DNA from: Pseudovibrio sp. Alg231-02
Lineage (GTDB): Bacteria > Pseudomonadota > Alphaproteobacteria > Rhizobiales > Stappiaceae
Direction of reading: 5' to 3'
Assembly (NCBI RefSeq): GCF_900143565.1
Contig: NZ_FREX01000001.1
Location: 821,068-885,067, forward strand
Length of the DNA stretch: 64,000 nt
The position numbers and the translations under genes are program-made. Positions within the stretch are counted from its first letter, which is position 1; every line of letters starts with the position of its first letter. The notes below the pieces were generated by a model. It did no database searches and was not told the DNA's origin. It worked only from the letters and a program-made list of their open reading frames with translations. This document shows, in pieces, positions 16,477 through 24,939 of the stretch.

Positions 16477-16908
16477 TTATTGCATACGTTGTTCTATCTT
16501 TCTCTTAAGCGTATCACGCACCGCTCTGTACGCATCCATGATCTGTGAACGGCTTCCTGTTGCCACTGTCGGGTCAATCGTCGGCCAGTACTCAACATCA
16601 ACGTGCTGTGCGCGTGTCAGCTCCAATGCCATGTGGTGGGCCTCCGGAGCAAGCGTAACAATGAGGTCGAACCCGTCTTCGGCCAGATCCTCAAATGTTT
16701 TTGGATGGTGATTGCTCAGGTCCATCCCAAGCTCATCCATAACAGAGTCGACAAACGGATCACGTTCGCCTGCAAAGACGCCACATGAGCGCGTGTAGAC
16801 CTGTTTGGGGTAGAGCAGTTGGGTCAAGCCCTCTGCCATCGGAGAACGTACGGCGTTCATTCTGCAGATAAACAGGATGGAACTTGGCCGTGACATAAAC
16901 TCGGCCAT
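16477..16908 (-). CDS. Low-molecular-weight protein-tyrosine-phosphatase-like protein
   Basis: Starting at the ATG at 16908, the 143-residue protein has the phosphate loop ICRMNAVRS: Cys15 and Arg21 (CX5R) followed by Ser. The late TIDPTVATG supplies the general-acid Asp-Pro pair. This fold covers tyrosine phosphatases and thioredoxin-type arsenate reductases. The loop sequence RMNAVRSPMAEG is that of the set found between UPF0262 and infA in Hyphomicrobiales, whose substrate is not established. The start has GGGGG about 5 bp upstream and lies just after the UPF0262 stop, so the genes are translationally close. A longer frame from 16935 overlaps UPF0262. Confidence 0.85.
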   Translation of the reverse strand: MAEFMSRPSSILFICRMNAVRSPMAEGLTQLLYPKQVYTRSCGVFAGERDPFVDSVMDELGMDLSNHHPKTFEDLAEDGFDLIVTLAPEAHHMALELTRAQHVDVEYWPTIDPTVATGSRSQIMDAYRAVRDTLKRKIEQRMQ

Positions 16909-16910
16909 AC

Positions 16911-17420
16911 TTACCCCCGGTGCTGCAAGGCGCAAATGAGCGTAAACAGTCGTCGGGCGGTTTGATGGTCGATGGTGATTTTCCCTTTCAGGCGCTCTTC
17001 CAATATGCAGGCGCCGTCGTCGTGTAGTCCACGACGCCCCATATCGATTGCTTCGATCTGCTTTGGTGAGGCACTGCGAATTGCATCGTAGTAGCTCTCA
17101 CAGATCATGAAGTAGTCTTTAATGATCTTCCTGAAAGGGGTGAGCGAGAGGATGTGGGTTGCGATTTCGCTGCCCATTTCATCCCGAACTCCCAGCACAA
17201 GCTTACGCTTGATCATAGCCAGGTCCAACCGGTACGGGCCCTGATCGGGCCCGACCGGAGAAAACATGTTTTCCTCTACCAGATCAAAGATCGCAATTTT
17301 TCGCTCCCGCTCGACGTCTTTGTCGGCGCGCACAATAGAATCCGGATCAAGGACCACCTCAAAAAGGCGTTCTATTCCTTGTTGTCTCTGTTCTTCGTTT
17401 ACAGGGACTTCCTTATTCAT
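16911..17420 (-). CDS. UPF0262 family protein
   Basis: This 169-residue cytosolic protein of unknown function is found in Alphaproteobacteria between hisD and the phosphatase gene. Recognisable stretches are [38 protein letters not shown] and [21 protein letters not shown] use the ATG at 17420. A TTG nine codons upstream extends the frame. It follows hisD by about 30 bp and is 2 bp from the next gene, so the cluster is one operon. No function should be read from the neighbourhood alone. Confidence 0.88.
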   Translation of the reverse strand: MNKEVPVNEEQRQQGIERLFEVVLDPDSIVRADKDVERERKIAIFDLVEENMFSPVGPDQGPYRLDLAMIKRKLVLGVRDEMGSEIATHILSLTPFRKIIKDYFMICESYYDAIRSASPKQIEAIDMGRRGLHDDGACILEERLKGKITIDHQTARRLFTLICALQHRG

Positions 17421-17451
17421 CAAGCGATCTTTTCCGTCCTGGATCAATTAA

Positions 17452-18747
17452 CTAGTGGTTTAAGCGAATAGAGACTGAACGTCCATGCGCCTGCAGACCT
17501 TCCACTTCTGCCAGTGTGACGGCAGCAGGGCCGATTTGTGCAAGATTTTCCGGGTTACAGCGCAGAAGCGAAGTTCTCTTTACGAACTCCAGCGTAGACA
17601 GACCAGAGGAGAAGCGCGCCGAGCGAGCCGTCGGCAGCACATGGTTTGAACCGCCGACATAATCGCCGATCGCTTCTGGTGTGTAACGTCCAACAAAAAC
17701 TGCGCCAGCATTTCTCATTTTTGGCAGCAGTGCATCAGGGTCCTCAACACACAGCTCAAGATGTTCTGGTGCAAAACGGTTGGAGAGCATCATTGCATCA
17801 TCTAAATTGTCAACGGTGATGATCGCTCCGAAGTCATTCCAGCTCTGACGTGCAACGTCTGCACGTGGCAGCGTGGTGAGCTGACGCTCCACGGCCTCTT
17901 CTACAGCTGCTGCCAGTTCTTCGCTGTCCGTGATGAGAATGGACTGCGCAACCGGATCATGCTCTGCTTGAGAGAGCAGATCGACGGCAACCCAATCCGG
18001 GTTGTTATCTTTGTCAGCCACGACGAGGATTTCGGATGGGCCAGCGATCATATCGATGCCGACAGTTCCGAATACGCGGCGCTTTGCTGCTGAAACATAG
18101 GCATTGCCCGGACCAACAATCTTGGAGACCGGTGCAATTGTTTCTGTGCCATATGCCAGCGCCCCAACAGCCTGAGCGCCGCCTACGCGGTAGATCTCAG
18201 AGACACCAGACATTTTAGCTGCTGCCAACACGAGTGGGTTGAGTACGTCATCAGGGCTTGGAACCACCATCACGATGCGCTCAACGCCAGCAACCTTTGC
18301 AGGCACGACATTCATCAGCACAGAGGATGGATAGCTGGCAAGACCGCCAGGGACATACACACCAACAGCTTCCACTGCAGTCCAGATGGCGCCCAGCTCT
18401 ACGCCGATGGCATCTTTGTAAGTGTAGCTTTCGGGCAGCTGCTTTTGATGGTGGGAACGAATACGATCGTGGGCAAGCTGCAAGGCTTCCAGTGTTTCAG
18501 CAGGGATTTGCACAACAGCTGCCTCAATCTCCGCTTCAGTTACTTTCAGCTCGTCCATAGATTTGGCCGACATACGGTCAAATTTGTTGGTGTATTCGAG
18601 CACAGCTGCATCACCGCGCATTTCGACATCCCGCAGAATGTCGCGCACGATATGATCCACATCCTCTGAAGTTTCCCGCTTGCTTCCAAGCAGGGCACGA
18701 ATTTCTTCTTCGAAACCTTCAGACTTTGAGGAGAGCTTAATCGCCAC
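17452..18747 (-). CDS. hisD: Histidinol dehydrogenase
   Basis: HisD carries out the last two steps of histidine synthesis, oxidising L-histidinol to histidine with two NAD. The 431-residue sequence has YVPGGLASYPSSVLMNVVPA, VGPGNAYVSAAKRRVFG, IDMIAGPSEILV and the zinc/catalytic SQAEHDPVAQ, plus HLELCVEDP near the C-terminus. The start is GTG at 18747 with GGGA at 8 bp. It lies in the alphaproteobacterial order murA, DUF2948, hisD, UPF0262, and is not in a his operon. Confidence 0.97.
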   Translation of the reverse strand: MAIKLSSKSEGFEEEIRALLGSKRETSEDVDHIVRDILRDVEMRGDAAVLEYTNKFDRMSAKSMDELKVTEAEIEAAVVQIPAETLEALQLAHDRIRSHHQKQLPESYTYKDAIGVELGAIWTAVEAVGVYVPGGLASYPSSVLMNVVPAKVAGVERIVMVVPSPDDVLNPLVLAAAKMSGVSEIYRVGGAQAVGALAYGTETIAPVSKIVGPGNAYVSAAKRRVFGTVGIDMIAGPSEILVVADKDNNPDWVAVDLLSQAEHDPVAQSILITDSEELAAAVEEAVERQLTTLPRADVARQSWNDFGAIITVDNLDDAMMLSNRFAPEHLELCVEDPDALLPKMRNAGAVFVGRYTPEAIGDYVGGSNHVLPTARSARFSSGLSTLEFVKRTSLLRCNPENLAQIGPAAVTLAEVEGLQAHGRSVSIRLNH

Positions 18748-18873
18748 GTTATCGTTCCCAATTTACTATAATTCCCGGGACTGTTCTTCCCGAGATGATG
18801 TCAGATTCTTAGAGATGCAGTCCAAGCCTTCAGGTTGTGCCGGGATTTTACGAAACTATCCCGCGCTTTCCAA

Positions 18874-19320
18874 CTAGCCTTCTAGATCATGTTCAGGTCT
18901 GCTTTCAGTTTCCCAAACGGAGCCCAGATCTGCCAGTTGCGCTTCGATGCACTCGATATTTGCTGCAATAGCAGCCCCACCGGAAAACTCAAGCTTCAAC
19001 TGACCAGCCGGTGCATTTGTCTCTTCAAACAGCACACAGAGCAAAGACAGGACCATGTCTTTGTTTGTTTGGTTGATTTTCTGAGCTTTGACCGCATCCA
19101 CCCGCGACACAGAAAGAACGGATCGCGCCCGCATTCTTCGTTTCTGGTTGTTTTCGTCTGTTTCCCAAAGGTATCGATTCATTGTCAGCACCAGGCGGCG
19201 CTCAGCAGGTAAGTACTTGATATCTGCGAGTTTCAGAACACTGTCCTGCACCATGGAAGAGATGATCTGCAAATCTTCCTGATCCAGCGCCATCAGCTTC
19301 ATTGGTTTTACCTGTTCCAT
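18874..19320 (-). CDS. DUF2948 family protein
   Basis: This 148-residue soluble protein is conserved between murA and hisD in Hyphomicrobiales and has no known role. It begins MEQVKPMKLMALDQEDLQII and contains DIKYLPAERRLVLTMNRYLWE and RARSVLSVSRVDAVKAQKI, both strand-rich and typical of DUF2948. AGGGA at 6 bp supports the first Met. It has its own gap to hisD (126 bp) and is separated from murA by a terminator. Confidence 0.85.
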   Translation of the reverse strand: MEQVKPMKLMALDQEDLQIISSMVQDSVLKLADIKYLPAERRLVLTMNRYLWETDENNQKRRMRARSVLSVSRVDAVKAQKINQTNKDMVLSLLCVLFEETNAPAGQLKLEFSGGAAIAANIECIEAQLADLGSVWETESRPEHDLEG

Positions 19321-19473
19321 ATTAATCCCTTGCAGATTTCCCTAGCCTCACGCACCGTATATAGCGCGAGACATCCTTACTATTACAACAATTTACAGAA
19401 AAACATCTATGAATGAACGCAGCAGATTTCAAGCATGAAGCTCTGATCCAGTTTCTTTGAGAATATCTCCATG

Positions 19474-19504
19474 AAAAAACCCGGACTGAAAAACAGACCG
19501 GGTT
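19474..19504 (-). terminator. Rho-independent terminator of murA
   Basis: A 7-bp stem (19478-19484 with 19498-19504, AACCCGG/CCGGGTT) with a 13-nt loop, followed on the minus strand by a run of Ts, lies 23 bp beyond the murA stop. It cuts murA off from DUF2948/hisD. Confidence 0.75.
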
Positions 19505-19526
19505 CAAATCATTTGCTTCGGTTTCG

Positions 19527-20816
19527 TTAGGCCGAGATACGCTCGATCACCGCACCGCAGCGAGACAGCTTCTCTTCCAGCCGCTCAAAGCCGCGATCAA
19601 GGTGATAGACACGGCTGACAGTCGTTTCACCTTCCGCCGCCAAACCAGCGATGACGAGAGAAACAGATGCGCGAAGATCTGTTGCCATGACCTGAGCACC
19701 GCGCAGGGTTTCAACGCCCTCAACAGAAGCCACCTGCCCGTCCAGTGTGATCTTAGCGCCAAGGCGTGCCAGTTCCTGAACGTGCATGAAACGGTTTTCG
19801 AAGATGTTCTCAGTGATCTTGCTCACACCTTTGGAGCGGGTCATGAGCGCCATGAACTGCGCTTGCAAATCTGTTGGGAAACCCGGGAACGGCTCAGTGG
19901 AAACGTCTACCGGGCTGATGCCAGCACCGTTGCGCTTAATTTTGAGACCCATATTGGTTTCAGTGATTTCTGTTCCGGTCTGACGAAGGACATCCAGTGC
20001 ACCTTCGAGAAGATCGCCGCGCGCGCCTTCCAGAGTTACTTCACCACCCGTCATTGCCACTGCCATGGCATAGGTCCCGGTTTCGATACGGTCGGGAATA
20101 ACCGGATGGCGATGTGCGCCCAGGCTGTCTACACCCTGAATATGGATTGTGTCGGTGCCAGCACCTTCAATCTTTGCACCCATGCCAATCAGGCAGTTTG
20201 CGAGATCGGTGACTTCTGGCTCCTGAGCGGCGTTTTCGATCACGCTCTCGCCCTTGGCCAGTGTCGCAGCCATCATGACTGTGTGTGTTGCACCCACGGA
20301 GATTTTCGGGAAAACGACCCGACCACCCTTCAGGCCACCCTTGGCATCTGCCTGAACATAGCCGCGATCCATCTCTATATCAGCGCCAAGTGCCTTCAGT
20401 CCGTCAATGAAGAAGTCAACCGGACGCGTCCCGATTGCGCAACCGCCTGGCAGAGACACACGGGCTGTATGCATACGTGCGAGTAACGGACCGATCACCC
20501 AGAAGCTTGCACGCATTTTGGACACCAGCTCATATGGAGCTGTTGTGTCGACAATGTTGCTGGCATTCAGGTGAATGGTCTGGCCGGTCATTGTATCCTG
20601 ACCTGCCCGTTTGCCGTCGACCGAATAATCTACACCGTGATTGGAAAGAATCTGAGTGAGAAGTGCGACATCACGCAAGCGGGGCACATTCTCAAGGGTC
20701 AACGTATCTTCGCAGAGCAGTGACGCGATCATTAAAGGCAGCGCAGCATTCTTCGCGCCTGAGATCGGAATAACACCATTAAGCTGATTGCCACCAACAA
20801 TACGAATTTTGTCCAT
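19527..20816 (-). CDS. murA: UDP-N-acetylglucosamine 1-carboxyvinyltransferase
   Basis: MurA transfers enolpyruvate from PEP to UDP-GlcNAc, the first committed step of peptidoglycan synthesis. The 429-residue sequence has Lys22 in [10 protein letters not shown] and the catalytic Cys126 in [14 protein letters not shown]. Cys rather than Asp at this position means the usual fosfomycin target is present. Other family stretches are [22 protein letters not shown] and [16 protein letters not shown]. It is monocistronic, with a terminator and a 300-bp leader. Confidence 0.98.
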   Translation of the reverse strand: MDKIRIVGGNQLNGVIPISGAKNAALPLMIASLLCEDTLTLENVPRLRDVALLTQILSNHGVDYSVDGKRAGQDTMTGQTIHLNASNIVDTTAPYELVSKMRASFWVIGPLLARMHTARVSLPGGCAIGTRPVDFFIDGLKALGADIEMDRGYVQADAKGGLKGGRVVFPKISVGATHTVMMAATLAKGESVIENAAQEPEVTDLANCLIGMGAKIEGAGTDTIHIQGVDSLGAHRHPVIPDRIETGTYAMAVAMTGGEVTLEGARGDLLEGALDVLRQTGTEITETNMGLKIKRNGAGISPVDVSTEPFPGFPTDLQAQFMALMTRSKGVSKITENIFENRFMHVQELARLGAKITLDGQVASVEGVETLRGAQVMATDLRASVSLVIAGLAAEGETTVSRVYHLDRGFERLEEKLSRCGAVIERISA

Positions 20817-21120
20817 ACTTCTATAACCCCAATAAAGCCCGCGGCGGGAAACACAAATTTGAAGAAGAATTGATCGTGTCCACTAACATCAGGGCTGTGG
20901 CATAAGCAAGGCAGCGCTTCTGCCTAGTTTCTTCCCCAACGGTTTTCCCCAATAGATCCTGCTGATATTTCGCATTAGCAGGACTTACAAGGACCGCAAC
21001 ATCCTACTCCGCCCAAAACCTGAAGTTTTCGGCGAGATTTCCATATATTTCTAATTTAGCGATAAATGCTAGATTTTTACTTAACGCCCTCGCGATTGAG
21101 CAAAGCGCATGCAGCAATCT
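20817..21120. other. Intergenic region upstream of murA
   Basis: This 304-bp gap lies between the murA start and the stop of the small gene at 21121. It should hold the murA promoter. I saw no open frame with a ribosome-binding site, no strong hairpin and no known RNA motif. Confidence 0.5.
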
Positions 21121-21276
21121 CTAGGCTTCGTCAGTGTTCTTCTTAGCTGCCTGTTTTCTGCGACGCAGATTGGCGCGTAAGGCTTCAGCCAAACGATCTG
21201 CTTTCGGGTCGTTTTTTGGCTTTGCTACGGACTTTGACTGGTTGCCCGTCGTTTCGGTTTTCTTTGAATCTGTCAT
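21121..21276 (-). CDS. Small basic hypothetical protein, 51 aa
   Basis: From MTDSKKTETT the 51-residue product is highly charged, with a Lys/Asp linker and a basic helix ADRLAEALRANLRRRKQAAKK. Short proteins of this make-up lie beside murA in many Hyphomicrobiales. None has a role I can name. A longer frame to 21336 adds a hydrophobic start without family likeness. The basic helix could bind nucleic acid, but that is a guess. Confidence 0.65.
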   Translation of the reverse strand: MTDSKKTETTGNQSKSVAKPKNDPKADRLAEALRANLRRRKQAAKKNTDEA

Positions 21277-21526
21277 GCTCAACAGGTACACGAGGACGGG
21301 ATTGAAGCCAAGTGCCCTAATATACGACAAGTGCATGGCAATGCTCTCATTTCACTGTGTTATTCAGTTTCCACAGAACTGCCAATAAAACCCCTTGCAG
21401 GTTTAAAAGGGTTATGACATAAGCCTCCTCGTTCCGAGGGCGCTGCCTGCGGAGCACTTACCTCGTTGCAAAATACGCTGGTTTGGAAGATACGAGAAGC
21501 GCTTAAGTGCTTCATATTTATGCGAT

Positions 21527-21601
<75 letters not shown>

Positions 21602-21633
21602 TTCTTCTAACAGCACTGCACAAATTTCGGCGC

Positions 21634-21708
<75 letters not shown>

Positions 21709-22235
21709 TTCTCCTCCATAACTGATCATTTCGCTGATTTGCGCCATGCACACTGCTTTCTTGTTGCGCATTCTGTGAAATCTGATTTTAAAAAATCACT
21801 GAATTTTAGAACAATTTACAACTCTGCCGTGAGCCCTCTCTAACGCGCAGACTTTTCTGAGGGCAAGCAATCGCACTTATCAACGGTAATCCATCGATAA
21901 TCCAAAGCGGTCGCGAAACAAACAAACTCACCCGAACACATAAATATCAGCTCAATGAAATAAAATTCCACGTTCTTGAGCTGAGCTCTACATGCCTTTG
22001 CGGCACTGTGCCTGAGATGCAACGTGCCACAATTCGACCAAATTTCATCTTGGAGTTGGTTTACATGTGATGGGAGTCCTGCGACGTTTCTGTGGTCTTG
22101 GGGGCGTATTGGGGTAGTTTTCCAACCAACCGTTTTGCGGATCGGGGAAGAGGGTATGCCTCCCAAGCGCACTTGCATGAGCTCTCGCGCAAGTGTCCGC
22201 TGATATTCATTTTGTTGGAGTTTCAGGAGGTAAAA
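21709..22235. other. Intergenic region after the tRNA pair
   Basis: This gap of 527 bp ends with the promoter and strong ribosome-binding site of the 60-aa gene at 22236. Frames here on both strands lack family likeness and ribosome-binding sites. No terminator is obvious after the tRNAs apart from a T-rich stretch near 21780-21800. An unrecognised small RNA cannot be excluded. Confidence 0.45.
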
Positions 22236-22418
22236 ATGGATCAGGCAGTCATCGACGCAGATGTCCCGACAGCAGCACACGGAAAGTTTTCCGAAGCAGA
22301 GCTACAGATGCTTCGCTACCAACTTGAGGAAGCAGAGTTCGCCAAACTCATTCGATTGGTATCCAGTCTTCCATCAGAGAAATGGGATCAAGCGATCAAG
22401 GCCCTCTCCGCTCTGTAG
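22236..22418 (+). CDS. Small hypothetical protein, 60 aa
   Basis: The ATG at 22236 follows a near-ideal CAGGAGG at 6 bp, the best initiation signal in the area. This makes the 60-residue MDQAVIDADVPTAAHGKFSE protein credible. The frame extends 48 codons upstream, but without coding character. Residues 19-60 predict two amphipathic helices (AELQMLRYQLEEAEFAKLI and KWDQAIKAL), with no Cys, membrane segment or signal. It is convergent with the CheY-like gene. I do not recognise the family. Confidence 0.75.
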   Translation: MDQAVIDADVPTAAHGKFSEAELQMLRYQLEEAEFAKLIRLVSSLPSEKWDQAIKALSAL

Positions 22419-22497
22419 GTGTCATAGATGATCCACCTTGGGGGCAACTCAACGCCTCCGAGGAGGTTGTTGCATGCCTCATTGCGAAAAAGAAAGC

Positions 22498-23007
22498 TCA
22501 GACCATCGTGGCTGAGTTCGCCTCGCCAATGATGCTGTTTCCGTCCCAGTTCTTTTTGTGTCCGCGGATTTCACGCGGTGCTGGGCCGAAATAACCTGCT
22601 GTTTTCACAAAGTCTCTTGGCTGAAGAATAATCGATGCAATGCGTTGATAGAGCGCTTTGGCAGAAATCGGCTTACACAGCAACTCGTGGATGCCCAGTT
22701 TTCGCGCTTCGATAATGCGGCTGCGTTCGGTATGGGCCGTGACCATAATGATCGGGATATAAGCGTACGGATTATTCTGGGTACGGATCATGCGTACCAT
22801 GTCTGCCCCGTCGAGAATTGGCATAACCCAGTCGAGAATCAGGATATCCGGATTAGCGCGGTCCATCGCTTCCAGACCAGACGCTCCGTCTTCCGCTTCG
22901 ACGATTTTCCGGGCTCCAAAACCTTGAAGCATTGTACGCAGAATTGTGCGCATATAAGCGCTGTCTTCAACCACCAAAAACGATAAGGATGAGAGGTCTA
23001 TACTCAC
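22498..23007 (-). CDS. CheY-like response regulator with a short C-terminal tail
   Basis: The 169-residue protein is a receiver domain with no DNA-binding domain: Glu14-Asp15 acidic pocket, phospho-acceptor Asp59 in ILILDWVMP, Thr in VTAHTE and Lys112 in LLCKPIS. About 45 residues follow, with VKTAGYFGPAPREIRG, a tail shared by a set of alphaproteobacterial single-domain regulators. The start is GTG at 23007 with GGGG upstream. No kinase is adjacent. It is divergent from hemA across 300 bp, so it is probably an orphan signalling module. Confidence 0.88.
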   Translation of the reverse strand: MSIDLSSLSFLVVEDSAYMRTILRTMLQGFGARKIVEAEDGASGLEAMDRANPDILILDWVMPILDGADMVRMIRTQNNPYAYIPIIMVTAHTERSRIIEARKLGIHELLCKPISAKALYQRIASIILQPRDFVKTAGYFGPAPREIRGHKKNWDGNSIIGEANSATMV

Positions 23008-23308
23008 GCAGTCATGCCCCGGTCACTTGATGTAACCCAATTAAATTAGAACAGAAATTCAGTTATTAGTTACAAGGTGTGGCAGAGAACATAACAAATT
23101 GCAAGACTGCCCAATTATAGTTCTATGTCAAAGACTATGTCTGCGATATATGTAGGCTGATATGCGTTAGGTGAAAAAATCCTTTGATAAATCCGCAATT
23201 CCATGGACCGCGTCAATGTGTCCTTCGACAGGGATAAGGATTATCGCTAAGTTTAGGCTAACTCTAAAGTATCGCCGAATAATACCGCCGCAATATAAGG
23301 GGCAAAAA
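23008..23308. other. Divergent promoter region of the CheY-like gene and hemA
   Basis: This 301-bp gap separates two divergent starts. The hemA frame stays open to 23171, but this part is not family sequence. A TTGAT-N4-CCCAA element (23027-23040) only partly resembles an FNR/FixK box and is not counted as one. AAGGGG precedes the hemA ATG. Confidence 0.5.
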
Positions 23309-24586
23309 ATGGACTACCAAAATATCTTCAATGAGGCGATTGCTTCTTTGAAGGATGAAAAACGGTACCGCGTATTTGCTAATCTCGAACGCATTGCAGG
23401 GCGTCACCCACACGCACTGTGGCGTAAAGAAAATCAAAACCTCCGTGAAATCGTCATTTGGTGTTCAAACGACTACCTGGGGATGGGCCAACACCCTAAA
23501 GTTATTGATGCCATGACAGAAACCGTTCAGCGCATGGGAGCTGGCGCAGGCGGTACGCGTAACATCTCGGGCACGAACTACCCTCTGGTACAGCTTGAAG
23601 AAGAACTCGCAGACCTCCACGGAAAAGAAGGCGCCCTCGTTTTCTCAAGTGGTTTTGTTTCCAACGAAGCGTCCATTTCGACAATTGCAAAGTTGCTTCC
23701 TGATTGCCTGATCCTGTCTGACCAGCTGAACCACGCTTCCATGATTGCGGGTGTTCGCGGCGCAGGGACTTCTAAGAAAGTATGGCGTCATAATGACCTT
23801 GAGCACCTTGAAGACCTACTCAAGTCTGCTGGAAACGACCGCGCAAAGCTGATCGTGTTTGAATCCGTGTACTCCATGGATGGCGATATCGCACCGATCG
23901 AGCGCATTTGTGACCTTGCTGACAAGTACAATGCGATGACCTATATCGACGAAGTGCATGCTGTTGGCATGTACGGTCCACGCGGCGCAGGTATTGCTGA
24001 ACGTGACGCGGTCATGGATCGCATCGACATCATTGAAGGTACACTGGCGAAAGCATTCGGTGTGATGGGCGGTTATATCACTGCTTCTCAGACTATCATT
24101 GATGCGGTTCGCTCCTATGCTCCAGGCTTCATCTTTACCACTGCTATTCCACCAGGACTTGCTGCGGCAGCAACAGCTTCCATCAAGCATCTGAAAGAAT
24201 CCGGTGTAGAGCGCGAAGGTCAGCAGCGTCAGGCACAGCGTACAAAAGATGTACTGAAAGCAGCAGGCCTTCCTGTGATGCCTTCTGACACGCACATCAT
24301 TCCAGTGCTTGTTGCTGATCCTGATCTATGTAAGCAGGCAACCGATTTGCTGTTGGATAAGCATGGCATCTACATTCAGCCAATCAACTACCCAACAGTT
24401 CCACGCGGCACTGAGCGTCTGCGCATCACTCCGGGCCCAGTCCACAACGATGCCCTGATTGATCATCTGCGCGATGCTCTGGTGGATGTATGGCAGACTC
24501 TTGAGTTGCCATTCACCGATGCTCCAGCGGAAGAAGATCTGGATGCTGCGCAAGGCCAGGCTGTTTATCAGTTTGCTGGCGGCTAA
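23309..24586 (+). CDS. hemA: 5-aminolevulinate synthase (ALAS, Shemin pathway)
   Basis: ALAS condenses glycine and succinyl-CoA to 5-aminolevulinate, the first step of haem synthesis in Alphaproteobacteria. The start [14 protein letters not shown] at 23309 gives 425 residues, the usual size. The PLP lysine is Lys248 in [12 protein letters not shown]. The cofactor Asp214 and His217 lie in [10 protein letters not shown], and the glycine-rich [10 protein letters not shown] is at about 85-94. It is monocistronic with a strong terminator. It lies next to the cbb3 oxidase genes, which consume haem, but no clear FixK box was found in its promoter. Confidence 0.97.
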   Translation: MDYQNIFNEAIASLKDEKRYRVFANLERIAGRHPHALWRKENQNLREIVIWCSNDYLGMGQHPKVIDAMTETVQRMGAGAGGTRNISGTNYPLVQLEEELADLHGKEGALVFSSGFVSNEASISTIAKLLPDCLILSDQLNHASMIAGVRGAGTSKKVWRHNDLEHLEDLLKSAGNDRAKLIVFESVYSMDGDIAPIERICDLADKYNAMTYIDEVHAVGMYGPRGAGIAERDAVMDRIDIIEGTLAKAFGVMGGYITASQTIIDAVRSYAPGFIFTTAIPPGLAAAATASIKHLKESGVEREGQQRQAQRTKDVLKAAGLPVMPSDTHIIPVLVADPDLCKQATDLLLDKHGIYIQPINYPTVPRGTERLRITPGPVHNDALIDHLRDALVDVWQTLELPFTDAPAEEDLDAAQGQAVYQFAGG

Positions 24587-24606
24587 ACGCCACCTCAATT
24601 CATTGC

Positions 24607-24636
24607 AAAAGGCCAGCAAATTTGCTGGCCTTTTTT
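24607..24636 (+). terminator. Rho-independent terminator of hemA
   Basis: Perfect stem AAAAGGCCAGCAAA/TTTGCTGGCC with T6 tail at 24607-24636, 20 bp after the hemA stop. Confidence 0.93.
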
Positions 24637-24742
24637 GTTGCTTACAAAGCTGCATAGAAAAAGGCTTGAAGCGGGTCGCTTACAAGCCTCTCATTTCATA
24701 TCTCTTATCGCTAAATACAGTTCGTGACGCTGAGGTCCCTAC

Positions 24743-24931
24743 TCAGGAAACCTTGCGTTTTGCAGCTTCTACCGGTGTACTGTTTTCCTGCAAATCACCA
24801 TCATCCAGTATACGCCATTTCGGCCCTTCCATATCATCATACTGACCAGAGCGGAGGGACCATAAAAACGCTACCAAACCTGCGCCACCAAGAAACAACG
24901 CAATCGGAATGAGGTAGATTAAGACTTCCAT
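24743..24931 (-). CDS. ccoS: cbb3-type oxidase assembly protein CcoS (FixS)
   Basis: This 62-residue membrane protein has one N-terminal helix (VLIYLIPIALFLGGAGLVAFLW) followed by SLRSGQYDDMEGPKWRIL, the CcoS signature of a basic/acidic stretch. CcoS is required for cofactor insertion into the oxidase. It is the last gene of the ccoGHIS group, 8 bp after ccoI. Confidence 0.95.
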   Translation of the reverse strand: MEVLIYLIPIALFLGGAGLVAFLWSLRSGQYDDMEGPKWRILDDGDLQENSTPVEAAKRKVS

Positions 24932-24939
24932 AGTTCTGT

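Noticed and set aside
21840-22280. 146-residue protein on the minus strand after the tRNAs
   Set aside because: It overlaps the 60-aa gene, lacks a ribosome-binding site and has Cys-rich, low-likelihood composition.
23027-23040. FNR/FixK box before hemA or the CheY-like gene
   Set aside because: TTGAT-GTAA-CCCAA has only one good half. Without the second half it falls below what I would accept.
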